The position numbers were made by a program, and so were the translations under genes. Under the pieces are notes generated by a model. It made no database searches. It saw only the letters and a list, made by a program, of their open reading frames with translations, and had not been told where the DNA came from. A stretch of 64,000 nucleotides of DNA, from positions 1 through 64,000 of the forward strand of contig NZ_JAFBEO010000002.1 of assembly GCF_016908785.1 (NCBI RefSeq). Reading direction: 5' to 3'. Positions 44,185 to 54,038 of the stretch are shown here, piece by piece (the stretch's first letter is position 1; each line of letters begins with the position of its first letter). Origin of the DNA: Weissella uvarum (lineage in GTDB: Bacteria > Bacillota > Bacilli > Lactobacillales > Lactobacillaceae).

Positions 44185-45783
44185 TTAATTATCTTCAACG
44201 ACAACTGAATCATTCAATGGTAAGGCTTCCTTAAAGTACCGCCCCTTAAATGATGTTCGAACACCCCAGGCATAGAAGCCCAATGATCCAATAATGACAA
44301 TCACGAAGTCCCATGGATAGTGTAGCCAGTTTAAGCCATTAAATTCGGTTGACCCAATAAATGACACAAACGAGATAAAGACTAAGTAACCTAACATCCA
44401 CAAACTACTCTTAAACGCATTTTTAGTATTTGGATAACCTAACTTCTTTTCATAGTAAAAGTAGAATGGTAATCCCAATAAAATCACAACGATGACTTGA
44501 AGTGTTGTTGGGAACATGGCCCAATATGTTGCCAATGATGCTAACACAAACGCAACCGGTGCCATTACCGGCATCAACTTTCCCTTAAAGGGACGTTTCA
44601 AATCAGGCGCAACCCGGCGCAAGCTCATAACTGAGACAGGTCCCGTCAAATATGCAATCAAAGTTGAGGTCGAAATCACACTAGCCAAAGCACTCCATGA
44701 TGGGAAAATGACGACCAAAATAATACTCAAAATCGCGTTAACGACCATAGCAATCCGTGGAATCCCGTAGCGTTCATTAATTTTACCAATAAACTTTGGC
44801 ATATGGTTGTTTGAGACCATCGCGGCAAGAGTTCGACTAGCTGTCGCCGCGAATGAAACACCAGTTCCAAATGGAGAAACAAAGGCATCCATATACAACA
44901 GAACTGATAACCAATGCAAACCAAGCATCAATGCTAAATCAGCAAAAGGTGACTGGAAGTTAATACCATGCCAACCAGTTTCAGCAATAAAAGATGGCTT
45001 AAGTGACGTAATATACGTACTTTGCAAAAGCACATAAATCACCGTCGCAATTCCCAAAGAAATCGCAATCCCTAACCCAATGTTTCGTTCAGGCTTTTTA
45101 ATCTCACTTCCCATATTAATAACCGTTTGAAAGGCATTAAATGAAAAAATGATTCCGGCAACAGTTGTCGCAGCAAAAATCGGTGCCGTTCCGTATGGCA
45201 TAAATTCACCAAGTGAATGACCATAATTACCCGGATGGAAACCACTCATCGTAAACATCACGATAACTAAGGCCGGAATCCCAATTTTAAAAATAGAAAT
45301 AAAACTAGTGAAACGCGTTAACAAGTTCACAGACCAAAAGTTCAGCAACGTAAACACAATGATGAACAGCACGACTGCCACATAACCGGTGAAAGTTAAG
45401 CTGCCTTGTTCAAAAAAATGATTCGTCCAAGTTGCCCAGTCCCAAGGCCATGACCCCATATACTGCACGGCCGCAATGGATTCAATCGGAATTAAGGCAA
45501 TCAATGACACCCAATTCGCCCAAGCGGCAATAAAGCCTAGTAATGAACCATGACTGATTTGAGCGTATTTACTCATCCCACCCGATTCAGGAAACATCGT
45601 TCCTAATTCAACATAGTTGTAGGCAATCGTCCCAATCACGACCGCTCCAATAATCCAAGAAAAAATTGCGGCAGGTCCCGCAACTTTGGTGGCCTCCCAT
45701 GATCCAAATAGCCAACCTGAGCCAATCAAAGCTCCTAAGGCCAACATCACAATCTGGAATAGGCCCATTTTTTGATTCTTCAT
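44185..45783 (-). CDS. APC-family amino acid permease, YveA-like
   Basis: The 532-residue protein has 12 or more helices. Helix 1 shows MLALGALIGSGWLFGSWEAT, then PESGGMSKYAQISHGSLLGF and FNAFQTVINMGSEIKKPERN. These match the Bacillus YveA aspartate-proton symporter group, which is longer than the AAT permeases. Aspartate is the likely substrate, by family only. GAGGAGGAG precedes the ATG. The 298-bp upstream region is AT-rich and holds no gene. Confidence 0.85.
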   Translation of the reverse strand: MKNQKMGLFQIVMLALGALIGSGWLFGSWEATKVAGPAAIFSWIIGAVVIGTIAYNYVELGTMFPESGGMSKYAQISHGSLLGFIAAWANWVSLIALIPIESIAAVQYMGSWPWDWATWTNHFFEQGSLTFTGYVAVVLFIIVFTLLNFWSVNLLTRFTSFISIFKIGIPALVIVMFTMSGFHPGNYGHSLGEFMPYGTAPIFAATTVAGIIFSFNAFQTVINMGSEIKKPERNIGLGIAISLGIATVIYVLLQSTYITSLKPSFIAETGWHGINFQSPFADLALMLGLHWLSVLLYMDAFVSPFGTGVSFAATASRTLAAMVSNNHMPKFIGKINERYGIPRIAMVVNAILSIILVVIFPSWSALASVISTSTLIAYLTGPVSVMSLRRVAPDLKRPFKGKLMPVMAPVAFVLASLATYWAMFPTTLQVIVVILLGLPFYFYYEKKLGYPNTKNAFKSSLWMLGYLVFISFVSFIGSTEFNGLNWLHYPWDFVIVIIGSLGFYAWGVRTSFKGRYFKEALPLNDSVVVEDN

Positions 45784-46081
45784 AAAGTTAATTACTCCTC
45801 CTCAAATTCATTCGCTAATTCGCAAATGAAATGAATACGCATAGCTTATGAGTAAACATGATAACAAAAAAGAAAGTTAAATTCAATTTTTCATAATGCG
45901 ATTCCATATTCACAAATATCCAAAAAATGTAAAAAATATTTTATTCATCATTTTTAATTCAGAAGCCTAAAAATAAATTCAAATATTCAATTTGATAGTA
46001 TCAGTGATACTCTTTAACAAAAAACACCACAACTGCGCTTAATTTGACAGAAAAAATATAATAATTGAAATAGGGAAAATT

Positions 46082-48343
46082 TCATCTCCTTTTAACACAA
46101 CATATAAAAAAAGGTCGTGTAATTTGGTCATCACTATCAACCATGGCTTGTGGTGTCCCAGCAAACATTAGTTGTCCACCATTAATACCGCCCTCTGGTC
46201 CCATTTCAATCAGCCAATCGGCTGCTTTCATGACATCCGTATGGTGATCCATAATAAACAAAGTACTACCATCTGCGACCATTTGCTTGAATAAGTTAAT
46301 AATATGACTAATGTCAGCCAAATGAAGTCCATCAGTTGGTTCATCCAAAATGTAAATGGCTGGATCTTGGCTCAAGTAACGAGCTAATTTCAATCGTTGT
46401 AGTTCGCCACCTGACAAGGTTGAAAGGCTTTGATTCAAATGCAAATATCCTAAACCAACATCAACTAATGACTGCAAGTCGCCATCAAATTTTTCACCCG
46501 CGAAAAATTCAGTCCCTTCATCAATTGTCATCGCTAATACGTCAACAATAGACTTACCATGGTATTTATAATCGGCCATTTCAGGCTTATAGCGTGTACC
46601 ATGACACACGTCACATGGCATCGTGACATCATCCATAAAGGCCATTTCAGTTTTAATCACACCTTTACCGTTACATGCCGGACATGCGCCATCACCATTA
46701 TAACTAAATTCACTCGCACTTAGGCCGGTTGCATCAGCAAATAACTTACGAATTTTTTCAAAAATATTCAAATAAGTTAGTGGTGTTGACCGTAGGTTCA
46801 CCCCAACAGTTTTTTGGCCAATACTGATGACATCCATATCCCGTGCTTGAAGTTGCTGATAAATAGCTTGCGACAAGCTACTCTTCCCAGATCCCGCAAC
46901 ACCGCAGACCACTGTCATTACGCCCATTGGAACTTCCAAACTCAAATCATGCACATTATTTTGTTGAACATGTTCAATTGGAATCCATTCCGTTGGTTGC
47001 TTTGGATCCGTATTCAATGGATATTTTTGACGTAATAAATTGCTGGTCAACGTATCAGCATTTTTAAATTCGTCATAAGGTCCATCAAAAATCAATTCAC
47101 CACCATTTGCACCTGAACCTGGTCCAATTTCAATAATATAATCGGCTGATTCAATAATAATTGGATTATGCTCAACCACAATGACGGTATTGCCTTTGTC
47201 ACGCAGTTTCAATAAGGCCGCTTTAAACCGTGTCACATCTTTAGGATGTAGCCCAGCACTTGGTTCATCTAAGATGTACATCATATCAGTTAATTCACTA
47301 TTCATGTACTTAGAAATTTTTACTCGCTGTGCTTCTCCACCAGAAAGCGTCCCCGTTTCACGGCTCAATGTTAGATAACCTAGTCCTAAATCAACCAAAG
47401 CTTGTACGCGTTCTTGGATTTGATGCTTCATTTCATCAGCAACCGGATCATTAATTTCGGCCAAGAAGTCGTCGATAATTGTATCAACTGGCATCTCAAC
47501 CACATCCCCGATGTTTTTACCGTTAATCTTACATGACAAAACCCGTTCACTTACGCGCGTTCCATGACAAACTGGACAAGTTTTAACAGTCACAAAACGA
47601 TCAACATCTTTTTGATGGCGCTTACCTTCATCTTTATGTAAGACGCTCCGTTCCATCCGTGGGACAACCCCTTCATAAAGCGCAGTTTTTGGCCATTCCT
47701 TTGGTGGATTTTCTAACTTTGTTTGTGGTTGATAAAGTAACAAATACAATTCGTGTTCATCATAATCTTTAATTGGTTTATCTAAATCAAACAAACCACT
47801 ATAAGCATAGCGCTTCCAGCGCCAACCATGCTTGAAGGTTGGAAAATCGATGGCATCCTCATTTAAAGACTTATCAAAATCAATCAATTTATGCACATCA
47901 ATCTCAGTAACTGTTCCTAATCCATCACACTCTGGACACTTTCCTTCGGGGTTATTGAATGAAAATGTATTCGAATAACCTACAAATGGTTCACCCACGC
48001 GTGAGAATAATAAACGAAGATATGTATAAATATCAGTATACGTTCCAACCGTTGAGCGCGCATTTGAAGATAGCTTCTTTTGATCGACCACAATTGCAAC
48101 TGGAAGATTTTCGATTTTTTGCACATCCGGACGGTCATATTTTGGCAAATATTGTTGGACAAAGGTTGCAAAAGTATCATTTAATTGGCGTCGTGAAGCA
48201 GCTGCTAAAGTATCAAACACTAATGATGATTTACCAGACCCTGATAAACCAGTCACAACCACAAATTCGTGTTTTGGAATTTTAACAGAAACATCTTTCA
48301 AATTATTTTGTACTGCATGTTCAATGGAAATCCACTCGGTCAT
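46082..48343 (-). CDS. Short UvrA paralogue (UvrA2/drug-resistance type ATPase)
   Basis: The 753-residue protein has two UvrA-type ABC modules. Module 1: Walker A TGLSGSGKSSLVFDTL, two CxxC pairs (CPECDGLGTV and CPVCHGTRVS), signature GTLSGGEAQRVKISKYM, YILDEPSAGLHPKD. Module 2: CGVAGSGKSSLS, CPACNGKG and CDVCHGTRY, STLSGGELQRLKLARYL, YILDEPTDGLHLAD. True UvrA has about 940 residues; the UvrB-binding domain is missing, as in UvrA2 and DrrC-like proteins. Role in drug tolerance or in damage handling is unsettled. The start at 48343 gives the usual MTEWISIEHAVQNNLKDV; a GTG at 48364 is an alternative. Confidence 0.88.
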   Translation of the reverse strand: MTEWISIEHAVQNNLKDVSVKIPKHEFVVVTGLSGSGKSSLVFDTLAAASRRQLNDTFATFVQQYLPKYDRPDVQKIENLPVAIVVDQKKLSSNARSTVGTYTDIYTYLRLLFSRVGEPFVGYSNTFSFNNPEGKCPECDGLGTVTEIDVHKLIDFDKSLNEDAIDFPTFKHGWRWKRYAYSGLFDLDKPIKDYDEHELYLLLYQPQTKLENPPKEWPKTALYEGVVPRMERSVLHKDEGKRHQKDVDRFVTVKTCPVCHGTRVSERVLSCKINGKNIGDVVEMPVDTIIDDFLAEINDPVADEMKHQIQERVQALVDLGLGYLTLSRETGTLSGGEAQRVKISKYMNSELTDMMYILDEPSAGLHPKDVTRFKAALLKLRDKGNTVIVVEHNPIIIESADYIIEIGPGSGANGGELIFDGPYDEFKNADTLTSNLLRQKYPLNTDPKQPTEWIPIEHVQQNNVHDLSLEVPMGVMTVVCGVAGSGKSSLSQAIYQQLQARDMDVISIGQKTVGVNLRSTPLTYLNIFEKIRKLFADATGLSASEFSYNGDGACPACNGKGVIKTEMAFMDDVTMPCDVCHGTRYKPEMADYKYHGKSIVDVLAMTIDEGTEFFAGEKFDGDLQSLVDVGLGYLHLNQSLSTLSGGELQRLKLARYLSQDPAIYILDEPTDGLHLADISHIINLFKQMVADGSTLFIMDHHTDVMKAADWLIEMGPEGGINGGQLMFAGTPQAMVDSDDQITRPFFICCVKRR

Positions 48344-48425
48344 ATCCAAATTGCCTCGTTTCACATTTTTTCTAATACTGTAGTATAAGGTATGTATACG
48401 ATATCATAGTTTAACTTGCAAAAAA

Positions 48426-48450
48426 AGCGCCCCACCAATGTGGGAACGCT
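48426..48450 (-). terminator. Terminator of the thiolase gene
   Basis: AGCGCCCCAC / GTGGGAACGCT stem, AAAAAA left and TTTTT right. Confidence 0.85.
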
Positions 48451-48461
48451 TTTTATTAATA

Positions 48462-49646
48462 TTATGCTAATTTTTTAATTAGGGCTGAAACACCCATACC
48501 GCCACCAATACACAAGGCTGCGACACCGAGACTATCACTTGGCATTTCATGCAATAAGGTTACAAGCACGCGTGCCCCGGAAGCACCCACCGGATGCCCC
48601 AATGCAATTGCGCCTCCATTTGGATTTACACGCGTTTGGTCAAGTTGCAACAACTGATTTGAAGCGAGTGCTTGCGCAGCATAAGCTTCATTCAATTCAA
48701 AGGTTGCCACATCGTCCAAATTGAAGTCTGGTTGACGATCTAAGAGTGCCTTAATAGCATAGTAAGGTCCGATACCCATGAATTTTGGATCAAGACCAAC
48801 TAATCCAGCATCAAGCCATTCCGCCAATGGCTTTAAATTATATTTTTCGACTGCTGCTTCACTAGCCAAAACTAAAGCGGCCGCACCATCATTAATTCCA
48901 GAAGAATTTCCAGCGGTTACCTTACCATCGGCTTGGAAGGCTGGCTTTAGTTTGGCCAATTTCTCCATTGACGTGTCTGGACGTGGTGCTTCATCAGTAT
49001 TGACCACCACATCGCCCTTCTTTTGATGCACTGTCACATCAACAATTTCATCTGCAAAACGTCCTTGTTCAATCGCATCAACTGCCCGTTGATGACTCTG
49101 CAAAGCATATTCATCCATTGCTTGTCGGCTAATACCATATTTTTCAGCAATATTTTCAGCAGTAATGCCCATATGAAAGCCATCTTGGGCATCCGTCAAT
49201 GCGTCAGACAAAAGCGTGTCTTTCAATTGCCCGTCGCCCATACGATAACCAAAACGGGCTTTATCAAGCACATAAGGGGCATTCGACATACTTTCCATAC
49301 CACCAGCCACCATAATATCAGCCTGACCGGCTTGGATTAAGGCAGCGGCAGTATTAATACTTGATAAACCTGATCCACACACATCATTTAAGGTGATTGC
49401 TGGTGTTTGATCACCTAGACCGGCCAATTGGCTGGCCTGCCGAGCTGGGTTTTGACCCAATCCCGCTTGTAAAACATTTCCCATCATCACTTGGTCAACC
49501 GGAAAAGCTTCCCCATGCTCATTTGCCTGATGCATAGCGCCCTTAATCGCGGTTGCTCCTAATTCTGGTGCTGAAATTGACGCTAATATTCCACCGAATT
49601 TACCAATTGCGGTACGTTTAGCGCCGACAATATATACTTTTGCCAT
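48462..49646 (-). CDS. Acetyl-CoA C-acetyltransferase (thiolase)
   Basis: The 394-residue enzyme joins two acetyl-CoA to acetoacetyl-CoA, the entry to the mevalonate pathway in lactic acid bacteria. Active-site residues are visible: Cys in LNDVCGSGLSSI, His in AIALGHPVGASGARV and Cys in AALCIGGGMGVS. NEAYAAQAL and GNSSGINDGAAAL also match. The start at 49646 has GAGG 8 bases ahead; ATG at 49652 is possible. Other mevalonate genes are not in the window. Confidence 0.92.
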   Translation of the reverse strand: MAKVYIVGAKRTAIGKFGGILASISAPELGATAIKGAMHQANEHGEAFPVDQVMMGNVLQAGLGQNPARQASQLAGLGDQTPAITLNDVCGSGLSSINTAAALIQAGQADIMVAGGMESMSNAPYVLDKARFGYRMGDGQLKDTLLSDALTDAQDGFHMGITAENIAEKYGISRQAMDEYALQSHQRAVDAIEQGRFADEIVDVTVHQKKGDVVVNTDEAPRPDTSMEKLAKLKPAFQADGKVTAGNSSGINDGAAALVLASEAAVEKYNLKPLAEWLDAGLVGLDPKFMGIGPYYAIKALLDRQPDFNLDDVATFELNEAYAAQALASNQLLQLDQTRVNPNGGAIALGHPVGASGARVLVTLLHEMPSDSLGVAALCIGGGMGVSALIKKLA

Positions 49647-49759
49647 TTTCATGCCCTCAACTTTTCCCAATCAAAATTTACCTAATTAATTATAAGTAGC
49701 TAAGCTTGAAGTTAGCTAAAATTACCATCAATTTTTAGTTTATTGCTCGATACGAAACG

Positions 49760-49803
49760 AAAAGTCTTAAGTGTCTGACCTGCCAAGACGCACTTAAGAC
49801 TTT
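49760..49803 (-). terminator. Terminator of the PTS gene
   Basis: AAAGTCTTAAGTG / CACTTAAGACTTT stem with an 18-base loop; leftward side continues TTTTCGTTTC. Confidence 0.75.
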
Positions 49804-49838
49804 TTATTTTTCATTACTATCAAAATATAATCTTCTGA

Positions 49839-51554
49839 TTAAACTCCAAAAATACCGACTGCATATCCAAGAATTCCAACAACGAAGATACCAAAGATAA
49901 TGACGATTGGTGAAACGTTCTTACGTAGCAACCAAAGTACTAAGAACAAAGCAAGTAATGGCATCAATCCAGGGATAAGTTGATTAAAGACATCCCCTAA
50001 TGTCGTTACCTTATAATTACCAAAGACCTTACCACTAGTTAACTCTTGAGCCAACTTAGTAATATCAGCTCCAGTAACATTGTGCTTTTGAATGACTTCA
50101 TTCACGTGATCAATGCTAATCACATTTCGTGGGTCATTCTTAATCTTAGAAATAACAAGTGGGAAGTTCATCGTCGTCCAACGTGGCACCAAAACTCCCA
50201 TCATAAACATACCCATGGTTGAAGCCCCTTGGGTCACCTTTTGCATAAGGCCACCTGAAAGGTTCATCCCAATGTTGGTTCCTTGTTCGTAGCCAAACTT
50301 TTGACCATACCATAGGGTTGCCAAACGAATCGCATTCCAAGCAAAGAAGAAGATAAATGGCCCCATCATTGATCCTTGGGCCGCAAATGATGCAGCTAAA
50401 GCTCCGATTACGGGACGCAATGTACCCCAATAAAGTGGATCTCCGACACCAGCAACTGGTCCCATCATTCCAACCTTAACTGAACTAATTGTAGCGTCAT
50501 CAATTGGCGCACCCTTAGCACGTTGCTCTTCCATGGCCATTGAAACCCCAATAATAGGTGAAGCCAAGTAAGGATGAGTGTTAAAGAATTCAAGGTGACG
50601 CTTTAGACCAGCCGCAAATTCTTCTGGTTGATCCTTATATAAGCGGCGAAGTGTTGGCATCATGATATAAGCAACACCCATGTTTTGCATACGCTCATAG
50701 TTGAATGAACCAAGCAAGAAACTTTGACGCAAGAATGTTGAAATTTGATCGCGCTTCGTCAACAAAGGCTTGGCTCGTTCTTCTTCTGATTCGATTGAAA
50801 CATCACGAGGTTGTTCACCAACTTCAACATTGTCATACTTTGTTAATTGCACAACAATCAAAGCCAAAGCCGCTCCAATAATACCCATGGCAGTCAAGTT
50901 CAACTCGGTGACTGCTGATAGCGCAAAGCCAAGGAACAAGAATGGCCAAAGTGACTTAGATGCCATCATGTTAACAACCATGGCATAACCAACAATCACG
51001 ATAAAGCCACCAGCAACTTGCAATCCATTCGTAATAACGGATGGTATCGCATTAATCGCACTGGTAATTGTAGTAGTTGGCAAAGCCAAAATCAAAATAG
51101 CTGGGATTGCTACGCGCAAACCTTGAATAAATAGACCCGTGAAGTGTAAGATTTCAATCTTACGCGCTTCACCGCGCTTCGCAAAAGCATCCGCCATATG
51201 CGTGAAAGTAACCATTAATGTACGAACGAAAATCGTCAACATTTGCCCAGCGACCGCCAAAGGAATCGCCAAAGTAACTCCTTGAATTACTGATAACTGT
51301 GCTGGACCAGTAACTAAGACTGCCCCTGCAACTGCAGCTAAGGCTGTATCGGGAGCCATCGCCGCCCCAACGTTCATCCAGCCCAAAGTAACCAACTGTA
51401 AGGAACCACCTAACATCAACCCTTCAACGGGATGACCGGTTACAATTCCGATTAAACTCGCCGCCAAAATCGGTTGATGAAATTCCCAAGCATCCAAAAC
51501 CGATTCCATACCAGCAAGCATCGCAATGATAAAAATTAAAATATTCGTGACCAT
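49839..51554 (-). CDS. Fused PTS mannose/fructose/sorbose-family IIC-IID membrane component
   Basis: The 571-residue protein joins an EIIC (about 1-250; SLIGIVTGHPVEGLMLGGSL, LGWMNVGAAMAPDTALA) and an EIID (about 275-571; FLRQSFLLGSFNYERMQNMG, EFFNTHPYLASPIIGVSMAM, GVGDPLYWGTLRPVIGALAA, C-terminal LIPGLMPLLALFLVLWLLRK). In most bacteria these are two proteins, ManY and ManZ. The linker is a 25-residue acidic stretch (EVGEQPRDVSIESEEERAK). The complex moves a hexose into the cell with phosphorylation, but no IIA or IIB gene is next to it. A perfect cre site overlaps the promoter. CAGGAG precedes the ATG. Confidence 0.88.
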   Translation of the reverse strand: MVTNILIFIIAMLAGMESVLDAWEFHQPILAASLIGIVTGHPVEGLMLGGSLQLVTLGWMNVGAAMAPDTALAAVAGAVLVTGPAQLSVIQGVTLAIPLAVAGQMLTIFVRTLMVTFTHMADAFAKRGEARKIEILHFTGLFIQGLRVAIPAILILALPTTTITSAINAIPSVITNGLQVAGGFIVIVGYAMVVNMMASKSLWPFLFLGFALSAVTELNLTAMGIIGAALALIVVQLTKYDNVEVGEQPRDVSIESEEERAKPLLTKRDQISTFLRQSFLLGSFNYERMQNMGVAYIMMPTLRRLYKDQPEEFAAGLKRHLEFFNTHPYLASPIIGVSMAMEEQRAKGAPIDDATISSVKVGMMGPVAGVGDPLYWGTLRPVIGALAASFAAQGSMMGPFIFFFAWNAIRLATLWYGQKFGYEQGTNIGMNLSGGLMQKVTQGASTMGMFMMGVLVPRWTTMNFPLVISKIKNDPRNVISIDHVNEVIQKHNVTGADITKLAQELTSGKVFGNYKVTTLGDVFNQLIPGLMPLLALFLVLWLLRKNVSPIVIIFGIFVVGILGYAVGIFGV

Positions 51555-51600
51555 ATGCTCTACTCCTGTATTTTTTCAATGAATAATATCACTCAATTAG

Positions 51601-51614
51601 TGTAACCGTTTTCA
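51601..51614 (-). promoter_or_regulatory. cre site (CcpA) at the PTS promoter
   Basis: Leftward strand TGAAAACGGTTACA matches TGNAANCGNTNNCA without mismatch. It lies at about the -35 position of a TATTAT -10, so CcpA should repress. Confidence 0.78.
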
Positions 51615-51682
51615 CAAGCCAAAACAAGCCTTTTTAGCCCAAATTGTATGAAAAAAATCAAACTAGTCCAATTCATAAAAAA

Positions 51683-51707
51683 AAGACGATTTCAAAATCG
51701 TCTTTTC
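51683..51707 (-). terminator. Terminator of the dyp gene
   Basis: AAAGACGATTT / AAATCGTCTTT stem with A-run on the left. Confidence 0.85.
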
Positions 51708-51713
51708 AGTGGT

Positions 51714-52664
51714 CTAGTTTGTTAATTTACCATCAGCGATGTCCGCTAAGAGGTCACGCGATGGAATAAAATAAAGTTGGCCGCTCAATAAAGTTGAAAA
51801 TGTTAACAAGAAGTCGCTTTGGTCCACCATATTAATCAGCATATTCTTGGTGACATGCCAATAACGAGAATAACCAATAAAATAAGTTCCCGTGGCATCA
51901 TTAGCCGGATCAGAAAAGGGGACATTCATCCGGACAATCTTCTGTTCTTCCCCATTTGGCTCATATTTAGACGCAACGTTGTGGGCATTTTTAAATTTTT
52001 CTTCATCCTCAAGCTCTAAATCATTAAACTTCTCACGCCCTACCGCCTTTTCTTGCGTTTCTGTCGATTGATTTTCCCAGAAAGACATATCATGCAGCCA
52101 TTTTTGAGCAAAGGCGTATGACCCATTAATGAACTCTGGATCTTCGTGACCGATAATGGCATATTCAGCCGCATCTTGCACTTCAGGTGCTTCAGTTCCA
52201 TCAATGAAGCCAATAATTGCGCGACCTTCAAAGTAACGAAAACCTTTTGTCTCATCGACAACTGTTGTGAAATCTTTCAAAAAGCGGCGATATTGCGATA
52301 CTACTTCATAAACAGTTGCTTCTGTTTTAGCTCGAACATGTAAAAAGATATCACCTGCACTGGCAGGCATACTATATTCAGGACCAGATACACCAGTAAA
52401 GGTTTCGAGTTCCTTAGGTTTAGCTGCATTGGGAAACAAGTAATCCCATGCGGCATTACTAAAGCCAATTGCAACCTTTAGATTATCCTCCGCTGCTCGG
52501 ATGCGTAAAGAGCGAATAATCGCTTGACTGCGGTCAGCAAACTCTTCAATTCCTGCTTGGGCCGCTGCTTGATCAGCGCGGGTTAATGACAAGACCACGA
52601 AATCGACATGTTCACCGACGTCCTTCCAAACGTCCTGTGCTTTAGCTGGATTAATCGAAACCAT
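51714..52664 (-). CDS. Dye-decolorizing (DyP-type) heme peroxidase
   Basis: The 316-residue protein has the DyP motif GFIDGTEAPE (distal Asp), the heme-ligand His region KFKNAHNVASKYEP, and the distal Arg in EEQKIVRMNVPFSDP. GTYFIGYSR and MLINMVDQSDFLLTFSTLLS are also family blocks. No Tat signal or encapsulin-targeting tail is evident, so it acts in the cytosol and reduces peroxide with an unknown donor. It sits directly behind the fetA-fetB-perR operon and has its own promoter with a PerR-like motif. GGAGG precedes the start. Confidence 0.9.
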   Translation of the reverse strand: MVSINPAKAQDVWKDVGEHVDFVVLSLTRADQAAAQAGIEEFADRSQAIIRSLRIRAAEDNLKVAIGFSNAAWDYLFPNAAKPKELETFTGVSGPEYSMPASAGDIFLHVRAKTEATVYEVVSQYRRFLKDFTTVVDETKGFRYFEGRAIIGFIDGTEAPEVQDAAEYAIIGHEDPEFINGSYAFAQKWLHDMSFWENQSTETQEKAVGREKFNDLELEDEEKFKNAHNVASKYEPNGEEQKIVRMNVPFSDPANDATGTYFIGYSRYWHVTKNMLINMVDQSDFLLTFSTLLSGQLYFIPSRDLLADIADGKLTN

Positions 52665-52741
52665 CTCTGAAACCTCCTAATGTTTATACCCTTATTTGAG
52701 CGACACAATTTTGCTTGTTCGTTCATTCACTATGTTATCAC

Positions 52742-52763
52742 AAATTAGAATGAAACTAAATTA
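52742..52763 (-). promoter_or_regulatory. PerR/Fur-like operator at the dyp promoter
   Basis: Plus strand AAATTAGAATG, five variable bases, AAATTA. The same pattern stands at 54716-54737 before fetA. It is AT-rich and semi-palindromic like PerR boxes. Confidence 0.55.
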
Positions 52764-52776
52764 CAATTCAATGTAT

Positions 52777-53220
52777 TTACTTTTGATTCTCTAATTTACG
52801 TTGACATTCTGGACACAATCCTTTTACTGTCGCCTCATAACCGGTTATGAGATACCCGGTCTCATTTGCAGCAGTATTTGGGAGTTGACTAAAATCAAAA
52901 TTCTCTCCATCAACAATCCGTCCACAATTCGTACAAATGGCATGATAATGCGGATGACCAAAGTAATCATAATGGCGCTTACCATCTTGATCACTATCAA
53001 TGGCCAATACCAATTGTGTACCTAACAGCATTTCTAAAGTGTTATACACCGTTGCCAAACTAATCTGTTCATCTTGTTGTTGCAAATCTTGATAAATCAT
53101 TTCCGCTGTGGGATGCGTCTCGTGATTAATCAAATAATCTAATATCAATTTCCGTTGCGGGGTCATCTTATAACCCGCTGCTTTAACTTGTTGTAAGGCA
53201 TGTTCTAATTCCTCTGCCAA
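52777..53220 (-). CDS. perR: Fur-family peroxide/iron regulator, PerR-type
   Basis: The 147-residue protein has the winged helix (YKMTPQRKLILDYLINHETH, ISLATVYNTLEMLLGTQLV), a metal-binding His-rich block (HYDYFGHPHYHAICTNCG) and two CxxC pairs (CTNC and CPEC) for structural zinc. The start is a TTG with GAGG 8 bases ahead. It is the third gene after fetA and fetB with a 41-bp gap, so it is probably in that operon and feeds back on it. Confidence 0.88.
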   Translation of the reverse strand: MAEELEHALQQVKAAGYKMTPQRKLILDYLINHETHPTAEMIYQDLQQQDEQISLATVYNTLEMLLGTQLVLAIDSDQDGKRHYDYFGHPHYHAICTNCGRIVDGENFDFSQLPNTAANETGYLITGYEATVKGLCPECQRKLENQK

Positions 53221-53261
53221 ATTCCTTACCTCGTAATTTCTGATAATTTTGACATATATAC

Positions 53262-54038
53262 TTACTTAGCCTTTGGCAAAGTGAGTTGCCAATGTCCATT
53301 ATAAAAGCGCCGAGTCGCCATATAACTACCATAGACTGATGCAATGCCAGTTGCAGAAAGCAACATGAAGACAACGACAATTTGATACTTAATCGCATGA
53401 ATTGGATCTACACCAGCCATGATTAACCCTGTCATCATCCCTGGTAAAGAAACCAACCCATAAGTCCGAACTGAATCAATTGTTGGTTGCATCCCCGTTC
53501 GAATGGCTTCTTTAGCAATATCACCCGTAGCTAGCTTAGGACTAGCTCCCAAAGCTAAACGTTCTTGTACCACTTCTTGTTGATCATTAAATTGCTGATT
53601 TAAGTTTCTAAAGACAAGTCCCATCGCCGTCATAGAATTTCCCGCGACCATTCCAGTCACCGGAATTAATTGATATGGTGCAAATTTAATCACACCCGTT
53701 AAGACCAAAATCCCCACAGTGATAACCGTCGATAAACTCAATCCAACAGCTGCAATCCCAAAGGCTCCAGGAATTCCATTACTGCGATACTTGGCATTGC
53801 GCGCAGCGTTGAAGACAATCAAAGCTGCCATAATTAACGTTAGCCAAGTGTTATCAATTTGGAAGACAAACTTCAATAAATATCCAACAATGATTAATTG
53901 AATAATTGCGCGGGCAACTGAAATAATTGTATCTTTCTCTAAATGTAGCTTTTGTTGATAACTGATTGCCAATGAAATAAAGACTAACCCAAATGACAAA
54001 ATCAGTGACCAATTACTGACATTAATTTGCGTATTCAT
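53262..54038 (-). CDS. fetB: FetB-type iron-export ABC permease
   Basis: The 258-residue membrane protein has about seven helices and the UPF0014/FetB pattern: AALIVFNAARNAKYRSNGIP, PVTGMVAGNSMTAMGLVF and LVSLPGMMTGLIMAGVDPI. FetAB in E. coli exports iron and protects from peroxide. The ATG at 54038 follows GGAGG and overlaps the end of fetA by 17 bases, so translation is coupled. Confidence 0.9.
   Translation of the reverse strand: MNTQINVSNWSLILSFGLVFISLAISYQQKLHLEKDTIISVARAIIQLIIVGYLLKFVFQIDNTWLTLIMAALIVFNAARNAKYRSNGIPGAFGIAAVGLSLSTVITVGILVLTGVIKFAPYQLIPVTGMVAGNSMTAMGLVFRNLNQQFNDQQEVVQERLALGASPKLATGDIAKEAIRTGMQPTIDSVRTYGLVSLPGMMTGLIMAGVDPIHAIKYQIVVVFMLLSATGIASVYGSYMATRRFYNGHWQLTLPKAK

Noticed and set aside
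46082-48343. Calling this gene uvrA
   Set aside because: Length and missing UvrB-binding domain place it with UvrA-like paralogues.
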